From the NCBI GenBank assembly GCA_023630585.1, contig CM042544.1, positions 22,264,256 to 22,328,255 of the forward strand: DNA of 64,000 nucleotides. Direction: 5' to 3'. Under the pieces are notes generated by a model that ran no database searches, was not told the DNA's origin, and was given only the letters and a program-made list of their open reading frames with translations. Numbering within the stretch: position 1 is the first letter of the stretch; every line of letters begins with the position of its first letter. Both the position numbers and the translations under genes were made by a program. This document shows positions 12,001 through 25,286 of the stretch, in pieces. Source of the DNA: Cranoglanis bouderius. Taxonomy: Eukaryota > Chordata > Actinopteri > Siluriformes > Cranoglanididae.

Positions 12001-15000
12001 TTGGTGAATTCGGCACACTGTAATATTTTGGTCCACCATTTGCTTCCATACACCAAATCTCAAAGATTTGGAGAAATCGTGTAGCTCTTGCTTGCTGACC
12101 GTAGCCATTGCATTACACCTCACTAAACATAAACCATATTTTATGACTAATAGCCTTTTTATGCAGCCTGTTGAATGTATTGTTCAATATGCATATGCAT
12201 CAAATCAATAGCCTTGTATCGTATAAAAGAATATGATGCACTATATATCATTACAGCCACATTACATATATTATTTGTAAAGGGGTTTCGGCATCATTTT
12301 GAGGACTGTGGTTGAAGTTTGTGTCGAAACCACAAGTTGAAAGAGTCTGATTTAAAATTTCTACCACTCTGTGGAAGTATCCTTAGGCATTGTTCACTCA
12401 TGAATTGAGTGGATAGAATGGTTAAACAACCTTTTTATTAGCTAGGTCAATATGGCCACAAGCAAGTCTTACAAGCCTCTTACATTAATCACTGATCTGT
12501 GTGCATTAGTCAGCTTGTAGCCTATAGTACTAATCAATAGTACTCACTGGGATATTCAATGCTGTTGAGTGGACAACAAATCCATGTAGTCTGGTTACAC
12601 TAGGCCAATTCTAATAAGCTAGGACTTGAGCTAGGATGCTAATGACTAAGCTACAGTGCATTTCTGAAAAATCTGATCATCAGCAAATTTACACAGAAAT
12701 GTTTTATGTGATGCACTTTTTTGCTGAAAGTAAGAACTGAATGTACACTATATGGCCAAAAGTTTATGGACACATGACCATCACAACCATATGTAGGCCT
12801 TCCCTAAACTGTTGCCACAAAATTTGAAGCACACAATTGTATAGGATGTCTTTTTATGCTGTAGCCTTGCAATTTCCCTTCACTGGAACTAAAGGGCTCA
12901 AACCTGTTCCAGCATCACATTGTCCCAGTACACAAAGCAAAGTCCATGAAGACATGTGCCAAGGTTGGAAGTGGCCTCGAGAGCCCTGACCTTAACCCCA
13001 CTGCACACCTTTGAGTTAAACTGGAACACCAACTGAACCCCAGGCCTCTTCTACCTGCCTGACCTCACTAATGTTCTGGTGGCTGAAGGAGCACAAATCC
13101 CCACAGCCACACTCCAAAATCTAGTGGAAAGACCTCCTAGAAGAGTGGAGGTTGTTATAACAGCAAAGACTGATCTGGAATGGGATGTTCAAAAACACAT
13201 ATGAGTGTTCTGGTCAAGTGTCCATAAACCTTTGGCCATATATTGTAATTCATAAAACAAAGAATTTTGAGGGCTACAAAAGTTCTTTAGCTCAAGAGAC
13301 TGGCACTACGTGGTCTGTGAAGGATAACTGGTCATCCTTTATAACCCCGAGGTTACTAAATGGTAGTGGCCAAGCTTGATGGTGATGTGTTGTGGTGCTT
13401 GAAGGTTTTTGCAATCCAAATCTGAGGATGTCAAAAGCCTGTGGTTTTTGATTGACATAAGAGATTTGGATTGCTCATCCAGACTGAGATGTCTATGAGA
13501 CTCACTGAAAGTTGCTGGAAACTGAAGTGTCCTCAGGGGGTGATGGGTAGAGATGGGTGTCATCAATATAGCATCATACCTTCTATATTGATTGCAAATG
13601 CTACTAAAGAGTGCTCTCAGAGTTATAGGATATTCAGATATAGTCTACAGTCCCTCTGGCATATTATACTGTATAAGGCCTTAAGCATGTTTGACTGCTG
13701 TTGAACCAAATCTATGAAGGGGTAGATTTACAGATGAGCAGAACTAACAAAATTGTCCTGATTCACTGTGGGTGTAATAAACCTTTAAAGTGTCAGGTAT
13801 GTACTAAAATGTACTGCAATTAAAAAACAAACAAACAAACAAAAAAAAACCCTACTCCAACTGAAGGCGTGGTATGTCTTCATGTGTCTAGTGTTATGGG
13901 AAGTAGAACAATAGTCTATTAGTTGCCTGTTTTTTTCCTTTAAAACTGAAAATAAGCTTCCTTTTCACACACTTTGGGAATACCCCAGTCATCCTCTTTA
14001 ACATCACTGTATAGGTTTCACTTATTTAGTAGTATCTGACTAGGGTTAGTTACTTACATTTACATTTACATTTAATCATTTAGCAGATGCTTTTGTCCAA
14101 AGCGATTTACAACTGAGGAGAACAATAGCAGCAATTCGGTCAACAAGAGGGCAACAGTATACAAGTGCTGTAACAAGTCTCAGTAATTCTAGTACAGTAC
14201 ACATAGGTTTAAACAGACAAACAAATAGAATAGGTAAGTGCTAGTATTAATTGGTCAGGTGCTGACGAAAAAGAAGTGTCTTTAGACTTTTTTGAAAATG
14301 GCTAAAGACTCAGCTGCTCGGATTGAGATAGGCAGGTCGTTCCACCGGCTCGGAACAATTCAGGAAAAGGTCCGTGAGAGTGGTTCTGTGCCTCTTTGGG
14401 ATGGCACCACGAGGCGTCATTCACTAGCAGAACACAAGCTTCTGGAGGGCGCATACGTCTGAACTAGCGAGTTTAGGTATATTGGTGCAGAGCCAGTGGT
14501 GGTCATGTAGGCAAGCATCAGTGCTTTGAATTTGATGCGAGCGGCTATTGGCATCCAGTGCAGACTGATGAAGAGAGGTGTGACGTGAGCTTTCTTCGGC
14601 TCGTTGAAGACCAACCTCGCTGCTGCATTCTGGATCAGTTGCAAAGGCTTGATAGTACATGCCGGAAGGCCTGTAAGGAGAGCATTACAATAGTCCAGTC
14701 TAGAGAGAACAAGAGCTTGGACAAGGAGTTGTGTGGGTTGCTCTGATAGGAACGGTCTAATTTTCCTAATGTTGTATAAAGCAATACTTAAAAGTGTAAT
14801 CTAATCTGACTTTTGGACTACTGCTGATCTAACTGCTTTACTTGGTTTTATATACTTTTGTGTAACATAATAATGTTCTATTTTAATATGAATACTAGAG
14901 AATACTAGTATTCATATTATACTAATACTATGAGTATACTAATACTCATTTTATTTCCAAAACCATAATACTCATCAATGGAAGCTATGACTATGAGGTA

Positions 15001-18000
15001 GTTTTGGTAATCAGATTATGCAATATATTCATTTTGGTAAATCGGCATTAAATCAATGAAGACATTCTGTCTCTGGCCACCAGGTGGCCACCTACAACAG
15101 CATGAGACCATACTTAACTGTTTGCCTCCTATTTTACCCACACTGAAGGCTAAGAACACATAAATCACAATTAATGCCCCATAAAACAACATATTGGCTT
15201 CACAAATTGATTGCAGTAAATTACATTTAAAGCTAACACCACCCCACCCACCACCCACCCCCCCTTTCTTTCCCCCTCAGTTTCCGGTGTTGATCCAGCA
15301 GCTGCGGCAGGCCCCTAACTGGGATATGTGAGTATGATGCCGTGCAAGCAGCAATTGCCATCGATACATTTATCCTTTCTATCAAACAGTTTATTTGCTG
15401 CATATTGATTTTGCGGTACTACATTTTTTGACCAGTTTAGAAGTAAAGTGGAATTTGATGTACAGTGTTGGATGTTACCAGTCCTGTGACACATTGGCCA
15501 TGTCCTAAATTAGTCCCTTTCTTTCATGCTGTCTGTAACCAAGCAACGGCTTCGCATCTTGCATAAAATATTCAGTGTTTCATTATGTATAGCTCAACAG
15601 TAGCTGAAGAAGGGAGCTGTGGTGTGGTCATATAGGGTTTTTTCCCCCCCGCACTGTGATATGGTTTTTAGAAACTTGCATAACTTTGGGATTATGAAGC
15701 ATTGTCATGAAAATAGTGATATGCTTATGTATTGTTCATGTTTCACGAATAATCACAAAGGGTCATCAGAATTATATATTTATTTCTCCTAGTACCCGCT
15801 TTGTGTATCCATGTAACATGATCACATTTATAAAGATGACTACGGATTTCATAATGCATTATTTTATTAATAGAAAACATTGTGTGTGTCCTCCAGGAAG
15901 ACCAAAGTGATGAGAATCATCGGTCTGTTGGCCTGTCATTGCACAGAGCTCAGAGAGGATGTTCCTGTCATAGAAGTGAGTTGGTTTGATTGTGCACGTA
16001 TTTCTCTTTCAGCCACTACTTACAAGCATTCAGCCTTGATCCTGGAGTACCATTCTGCTTACAGTTTCATTTTTGTATTTGAACATTTCTTTAAACACGA
16101 ATTATTCCACACAGCACATACACAGCTTTAAACTGCATCCCAAGCATTTCCTTGTTGCCCAACAATTGCTCTGTTGGAAAATTTTAATTTACTGGGAGGT
16201 GGGTGATGTGGCAAGATTATTATTATTATTATTTTTTTTTTTTTAAACAAGTGCAACTGAACTTCTATTTCTGTTTGATGCACAACATCCCCTATCCCAC
16301 ATGTACCATATTAGAACAAGACAATATTTGCATTTGTAATATTTATATTTCACAAATGCATGACAAGAAATTGATTAGCAAATTAAAATTCTATAATATG
16401 GTGCATGTGATAGCGTATTAGTACTGTATGTTAGGTTGGGCAAAATAAAATAATAAATACGTCTCTGAATGGGGGAAGGCTATTGCAGTATCTAGCATAA
16501 CTAGGTACCTCCCTAACCTAATAATAAATTATAATTGAGTAAGGTGTGTTAATATTGGTTTGGAATGACACTAGATGGGGATTTTATTTTTTTTGGGGGG
16601 GATGAAAGAAAGACAGGTAATCGGGTAAATGACGTCTGACTTGTATATGGTAGCCTTGGAGCAAGATTATTATAGCTGTTCGTAGTGATTCTTTATCCAC
16701 GCTGATGCCAGGTCACATGTACTCGGATCCCCGTGGTGAAGTGGAAGAAATACCAGCAGGTGTCACTGTAGCATCTCTTTAGCATGTTTCTTCCAAACCC
16801 TATACTCCAAAGAACATTAGGAAAAAAAAAAAAAGTTTTTTTTTGTTTTGGTTTTTTTTATAGCTATGATCCTAGAGCACATAAAAATCTGATGAATTGA
16901 TACCGAAGGTGAATTTACTATGGCGCAGACTATCCCAGAGTGTACAGAGGACATACCTCCTGCCCAAACATGCTCACAAAAACGTTAACAAACCATCAAA
17001 GGGTTTGCACACCCACATTGTGGTTTGTGATTTCAAAAACGGTGCTCTAATTGATGTCAAATAGGACGGCTTCAGTGTTAATCCTGAGTTCACATGGGTT
17101 TAACATGGGTTCCTGTACCGACATGCTAGCCTTTTTGTTCCTGAACAGTTCCTGCATAGGGACTGCGCCACAAAATGGCCGGCACAAACATTCTAGCAAG
17201 GCTTAGGATTTGGGAGCGAGCAGCAGACAGAGGCTCACACATTTTAACTCTCTCTTTGCTCTTACCAAAGCTGACTCTGACCACCCGCCATTTTAGGCAC
17301 AACGAGCTGGTGCTGAGAAGCTAGAGATGCGTGCAGCGTCTCTACAGGGGTCCAGCGTCAGAGCGGACTGCTTCTGTCATGGCCATTTTTGTCGCTGGGT
17401 TTCTCTTTGTTCGCAGTGAGAAAGCGGCACCAGTTTTGGATGTTTCCTTGTACATTCTCCAGGTCCTTGTGGTTTGGCAGAAGCTATTCTGAGGACCGTT
17501 TTAGGGACTGTGTTCAAGTGTATGATTGGGAGATGGTAGAAATAATTAGGGTGTCGGGTGTGGTTCTCCACTCTAATGTAAGTGGATTCTAATGTTCTGT
17601 CTGTCATTAAAGATTTGTGTTAAATGACCCTTGGTCAGAAAGCAACAGCTGAAAGAAACTTTGCTTTAGGTTGTTGTCATGGCAATGATAAAAGCCTCTA
17701 TAAATAGACATCATACTGGCTGCATTGTGTTGAGAGGAAATTACAGAATCATGAGTACAAGAGGGTTTTATTGCCTATTAGTTTCACTTCCTGCATCTCT
17801 TTCTGTCAGTGGTGTATGGTACAATTGTCTCTGAAATCTTTTCCATGAACATTTAAGTACTAGTCTAATGAAGTGGTAAATTAAACACATTTCCTGATGA
17901 ATACAGCCCTCAGTAGTGCTACTAGCTAAATTCTAACTAAATTCTCTTCACCTCTTATATTAGACTGACAGCATTGACCTTCCCATCTTCGTTAGCTTCA

Positions 18001-21000
18001 GCAATGGTTACAGGAGTCAAGTCAGCGTTACTGTCATATGTATGTTTCAGAAGACAGAGTATATGAAAACAATGAAATTCTGGTGATACTGTAGGGTGCG
18101 CCTACATCTAACATCAAGTGCATGACATAATGACATATGGAGACAACATATAAGACAACAACATAAGGGGACAATTTGCACAACTGTACAGTGGGGTCAG
18201 ACATATGAGACCATATTAAAAATCTAGGTTTTTTTTTATTTTTATTTACAACTGGATATAAACAGAAACGTTTAGAATTTTTAACATTTTAAAACAGATA
18301 AAGGAAACATTTAATACCTTCAGTATTCAACACTCTGCACTATTTTTAGGTCACTATTTAAATAGTAAATTGACCAAGTCAACAGTTTTGTACAAAAGGT
18401 CAGATTTTACTTGAGTCTTATCCCTTAAATTTAGCACGTGCTCAGATGACAATCCAATAGATTTGATCTAACATGGATCATTAGGTTTTACACAAACTTG
18501 TATCTCAAGTGCACACTGTCATTATGAAATAATAAGCATACCAAATACTTAGAAATTCTAAAATTCACATAAATATTTCTAAGATAGGTTTTTACTCAAG
18601 CTGTTGCTGATAATATCATTTGTAATGAAACATTTTGTATTAAATTCGAAAAGAATGCAAAATAGAAGCATTTGTGCTTGTGGCCTCAGACATTCAGACC
18701 CCGCTGTATGTGGAGGGGGAAAGGTATTGCACATGTTTCAGACATCATGTAATTTGAATAGTGCTCTATTATATTATGAAGTGACCATAGAACATTCAAT
18801 GTAGTGTTAATGGTGATACAAATATATGGATGATTGTATACATCAGAAAACAGTGCAAAAAGATGCATTAAGTGGTACGTAGGAGGATCTGAGTGTAATT
18901 TTCATGTTGCTCGCTTATTTAGAATGAGGCTCTGGATTTAGCCTAAAAATCTATAATTTGTTAATGTGTGAAGGCTTTGCCTTTTTCAGCCACTGCTGCC
19001 TGAGGGAGTAAATATTTCATTTTTAAGGTCTGTGCTATTGACGAGTAATCCGCAACCATCAAGGTTACAATGGTATTGAGTTGAGAGTAGCTGGAGAAAG
19101 CAGAATAACTCTGATCCACTATGTTGCGCTTATCCCCATCACAACGACCTTCAAAAACATTTTTTAACTATTCCATATTTGTTCATATCTTGCACTGACT
19201 CAAATTCACATATTAGTGATATACAAGTAGGTGTAACTGTTCATCCTTATTCACATGTCAGCTTCAGTTCTGCTTATGAACAACACTTTAAATCTTGACA
19301 TCTTAAATCTGCATAGCTTTATAAGTCGACACCCACACAAACATGCAAATATTCTTCTGATTGCACTTCAGATGTGTCCCCTGGAAAAAAAAAAAATACT
19401 GTGCATATCAACACAACAGAAAGATATGTTTCTAAAGGGTTTTGTAAAAGGTTATTCAGATCAGCTCATCTACTGTAGTTATAACGAGAGCACAGATACT
19501 GTTCAGCGTTAATCTGGAATCAGGATATAGGCTGATTTTATATTTCTAAGATGATGCACATAAACATATTTACATTAAGACACAGAGAAGGTAAATGTAG
19601 CTCACAGAGGAGCTGACATGCACACATCTGAAATTTCAACTATGCGTCAAGTGTCTGTGCGGCAGCATGCCAAGTAATTGCTGATGTGTTTGAGTAGGGA
19701 AATATATTCCGTAGCACTGGGGTTGGAACAAGATCCAAACCAGAATTAGTGCAAAATAACCTTTGGAGAACTGTGGATATAGATGTGCATTAAAATGGCA
19801 ATTCTTCCTTAACACACCCAACACTATGCGTCTTTGATTAGTAATCTCTACTTTTTCTTTTTGTTTGTGTTTTTTGTTCATTCTGGCCCTGTTGTGCATA
19901 TCTATACATCACATATAAATATATTTTGCAGACACCTATACACGTCTGCTCACGCGTCCACACATATTTGTAAACTTACAGACACAAAAGTATAAATTCG
20001 CCTTAAATCTTACCCCTCGACAAATAGGTGTAGGGAATTAACTCTTTATGCCTGGTCCTGTACCTACTCATGATGTCCACCACGATCAGTTGCATCACAG
20101 AGTTCAGTCCACATTTGGATGAGCCAGTTTTCCATCCACAGAGGGGAAGCAGAAAAGAGCCCAACAGTGTTGCTTAACATAGCCTGGCCTTCTTCAGCCT
20201 GCACCCGCTGTGCTCTTTAAACTGTGTGTAGCATGCAATCATCAACATGTGCCTTTCATGGCTAAGGCTCATCAAACCCAGTCGCCAACATCTGGTCTGT
20301 GCAAAGTCATTACAGACATGGTAGTATGGAGGCTCTATTAGCATAACACCCTGCTGTGAGGGCCGAGAGAGAGAGAGAGAGGATAATTTTCATGCAAAGT
20401 GGGGCTGTAGGCAAGTTAGCATCTGTTATTTGCAGAAATATTTTTTTGAAATGGCAAAATATATTCCCATATCGATCTCACAAGCTATTAATTTAGAGAA
20501 ATGTATTTCCAGGTACGTGCGAGTTAGTTACTATCCTGAGCTTTCTGTTTTATACTCGTATTTTTACTCCACAGGCGGTGGCCATGTTCACCGAGCTTAT
20601 GCGCGAGAACTTCAGGAACAGCAAGCTGAAGCAGTGCCTTCTGCCACCACTAGGAGAGCTCCTGTACCTCATTGGTATTCAGGTAAAATAATAAAAAATG
20701 GTGTGTGAGTCTGGTGTGTGTTGTGTGTAATTTGCACAGGTGTGTATTGAGGCTTAAGTCCTAACGTCCAAGTTCACGTAATAATAAAAATTTTTTTAAA
20801 AACCTGATAATTCCTCTTCAGTCATGCGTACTGGTTTACTCATTTCTAGAGATGGTACAATACCATTTTTTCCTGATACCAATACAGAAACCTTGAGTAA
20901 CGGCTGTTTATAGATCTGTGTATTTTTTAACTATTAAGCTTTTAAATGGCTGAATTTGATTGAAACCCTTCACCTAAAATGGCCATCTAAAATGACCAAA

Positions 21001-24000
21001 CAATAAAATTTATACAAAAACCTTTCTTAATTCAGAAACCACTTTCAAGAAAAAAAGTGTAAGTGTGTGCAAATATTACAATTCCAGTTAAATGCTAAAC
21101 TACTGGCTACTCGCTGTTGTTGTGGTAAATTGTTGATGACTGCTGGTATTATTGTGTAACCTCCTTTACGTCCCGTTATGTTGAGTTATATCGCACCTCA
21201 GATTTGTTATGGAATAGGATCGGACTCATATTTTTCTTCCAGTATCTGTATCAGCCTGATACAGATACTGAATATTGAATTGGTGCCCTTTCTACTAATA
21301 TCTCTTTAGTTGCTCTCAGTTCTCATTCATATGTAGTTTCAATGAAAAGTATAGTAATATAATATATAAATATAGATATATGCAGTATACATATGAATCC
21401 ATCTCAATAAAGATTACATTATGTATAACACCTTGGTCAATGGCAGTTTTGCAAACAGAATGATACTAAACAGGGCTTTTGACACTGCACTGCACCATTG
21501 AACAGCGTGTGCCTCATACCACATGCTTCTTACAGACGCTGTCCATTATTTAAACCGGTCAGTATTTATACAATCATGAAAATAAGAATCGAGGGTTAAC
21601 TCAGGGCTTAGGAATGTACAGTGTGAAACATCAGACTATGAATACGCAGGATTAATTGTTAACCCCGGGTAAAGTGTGAGCAGTGTGAAACGTGAAACAA
21701 GATAACCCAGGATTCCGTTTACCCTGGGTTTAGAATGACGTGTTAAAAGTGTTAAAAGCCCTAATGATTAAAATGGAAGAAAATGACTCTTAAGCTTATC
21801 AAATAACACATTCATTCCTAGAAAACCAACAGGCTCTTCTGGAGAGGAATATATATATATATATATATAGCCTTTCTGTACTAGCTAGCACATTTTAAAG
21901 ACCTATGTGCATCACTAGATCAGAGCTCATACTTTTTTTTTTTTTTCATAAAAAATAATCCACAGTTTCTGTACGTGATGCAACATGGAGTTTGTAGTTG
22001 TTGCATGAAATAAAAAAAAATAAATAAATAAAAATAAAAAAAAAGTGTGAATTAAATGTTTGCTCTGCTTCCATGAGAGTGTTGCAGGTTTTTTGCCCCT
22101 GTCAGGAAAGTGAGATTGCTCTGTTGACACATGATGTATGGGAGATGGAATGATCTGCTGTGATTGTATGTACTGTATTTTTCCTTTCCTTAGCTCTGCT
22201 GTTTGTCAGGGTCAAAAAGTTCAGCTCACACACAGCACGTATTGACGTTATCGGATTAGATACCTCAGAGGCTGGGGAACTTGAGTGCCCTTGTTTCATT
22301 TAATGATTTGTCTTTGTTCTCTCCATCCCTCCGTTAAATTGGGGAGGCTTTTATAAGTTTATTGGACATCACAAACTCCTCTCTATAAGTTTTGATGGAT
22401 GGTGGGCAGGGCATTAGTACACAAGTTGACACAAGTCTTAGTTTACTTGAATGGATCTCAGATAGATTACATATACTGTATGTAAATTACATTTTATTTT
22501 GGGGTATGCACTATGGTTAACACCAGAACAAAACACGATACAACAGAACACAACATAAATGAGAGCACAGTTTGTTTCACAGACCCAGACTGTAAGAGTT
22601 TCCTTCCTGAGAAAACATTATAATTATTGTATTGTTTATTGTATACAGTATTGTATTAACATTGTTAAACATTATGATTATTATTGTATGGTAAGTGGTT
22701 GCCCTAGTACCTCAGTATCCAATCAAATCGGCACCTCAAATTGTGTTACAGTGACTTTCATTTTAATAATGGCATATGTGTGGCGACCTGCGAAAATCCT
22801 TCACATGGTCAGAATTTGACATTTTCTACTATATTTAGTACATAGTATATATAAACTGAATGGGGAAAATAATCCATACTGGAAGGGTGTGTGATGCGTA
22901 CCACCCTGGTGTATTATTTGTGTGTGACATCACAGTTTGTGGAGCGTGTTAGTCTGATTTTATCACAGCTATATGCCAATGTTTACAATGTTTAATTTAT
23001 TAATGTATGACACACCACACATTTTAATGGTTTATAATTGTAGAACGTCTGTTATACAAAAATAATGCACACCTTCTGACCAGTCGGATTTGAGAATTCA
23101 GCTGTGCTGTGGTATACGTATCTCTTTTTGCATGTGTCTCAACCAGAGGTAAAGTTCTAGCATTTTAAAGTCTGTTTCTGAAAAGGGAGAAAATTGCATT
23201 CTATTCAAATACTATGGGATTGAAATCCGGGCTTTGACTAAGCCACCCCGTAACCCTCCATTTCTTCTTTTTGAGCCATTCCTTGGTGGATTTGCTAGTG
23301 TGCTTAGGATCATTATCCTGTTGAAAGGTCCACTTTCGATTCAGCTCACATTATCTTGAAGCACTCTTTGATATGATGCAGAATTCATAGCTGAATCAAT
23401 GAATGCAAGCTGTCCAGTCCCTGTTGCAGCGAAGCAACCCTAAACCATAACATTTCCACCACCGTGCTTCACGGTTGGTATGAGGTGCTTCTCCTGAAAA
23501 GTTGTCTTTAGTCTGTGCCAAACATGTCTGCTGTTACTGTGGCCAAACAACTCTATCTTTGATTCGTCTGTCCAGAGCACATTATTCCAAAAGGCCTGTT
23601 CTTTGCCTGTAAGCTCATTGGCAAACTGTAGTCTCTGCAAAGGCTTTTTCCTGACACGCCTCCCATGCAGGTCAAATTTGTCTCTTTCTGATTGTAGAAG
23701 CATGCACTTTGACACCAACAGTTGCAAGACTTACTAGCAGATCCTGTGATGAAATTCTGGGGTTCTTGGAGACTTCTTTTTGCGTCAGACGGCTGAATTT
23801 GCTGGGACGGCCAGTCCTGGACAAATTGGCAGTCATTTGAAATCAGTGGAATGATGCATTTCAAATAATTTGGAGATCTTTTTAAATTGCCAGACTCACA
23901 GGCATCCGCAACCTTTTTTCTGAAGGCCTTACAGAACTCCTTAGATCTTGGCATGATGGCACCACATACCTCAATAGCAAAGGGAACACCAGGCACTAGA

Positions 24001-25226
24001 TATGAGAGGGGTATAAATAAGACAGGTTCCACCTCCACTCCCTAAGCAGGTTCTAATCAGTGGCACCCAATCTTGAACACCTGATTCTAATTTTATGGAT
24101 TTGAAGGTGTGATAAATGTAGGGGTGTACTTACTTTTCCGTGTGACTGATCTGTTTTTTGTTAATTTTAATTGTGAAAATTACTACAAAATGTCAATTTT
24201 ATGTGTCATTTGATAGTGTATCAACTATTAATAGGCACTGTTTCAAAGAGGATCAAATGTTTGCTTGTCCAAATATGTAAAAATAAATAAATCGAACAAT
24301 AATAATCAAAATAAAAAATAAAATTTCCATGGGGTGTACTTATTTTTACATGAGTGTGTAATGAAATGAAGTGACTGGGGGCTGATAAACAACAGGATTT
24401 CTAATCTTTCCCTCAAAGTTAGGAAAATATTATTTTCACAGGGGACAGGGGATATCACAAGTGCAGTTTTGCACCAAACTGAGTTTTCAAAGTCCCATTG
24501 CTCCAGACAAATTTAAATGACGCATCAAGCCGTTGCTCGCCCACATCATCAAAGACGTATTCATTTCAAAACACGTAAATAGCGACTGAGTATAAACAGG
24601 GAAAAAATCTGGTTTACGGCAAACCAGCGTTACACCAGCAAACTGTGCTTTCTTTTTGTTTGTGTGAAAAACAGATCCTTAAAATGTTCAAATCTGAAGT
24701 GTCCTTTCTATCGATTTCCTTTCTACTAATTTCATTTATGAAATTTGTAGTTTTGCCTTTTCTGTAAGAGTTTTTAAGGCTATTAATGATCACTGAGAAA
24801 GTTGTGGAGATAAATGTTTTATTTGGCTCTTTCACAATATGTGCAGTTTGCTGTAGAAATAGGCCTTGGATGAGATGGTAATGCCACTTTCACATGCTGG
24901 TTATGTTTATAGTCGCTCAGTGTTTTTGCAGCCAAAGTTGAGCGTGTTTTGGATTCTGCTTGGTCTGGAGTGGTTTATGCTTCTTTTCCCCGCTAATTGA
25001 CACACTCCTTTTTTTTTATTTTTTTTTTTTTTATAGCATTTGCATCTACGCTGCTTGTCTTACTTCCACCAGAGCTGGCAGTGTAAAGCAATAGAGTTGT
25101 CTGTGAAGTTGGTTTATTTTGCCTAATTATGATGGCTGCTGCTTTACACCACATTTAATTGTTCCCTCAATGAAATGAGTCGCTCTTCTACACCCCCCCC
25201 CCCCCCAACTCTCTCTCCCTCTCACG

Positions 25227-25286
<60 letters not shown>

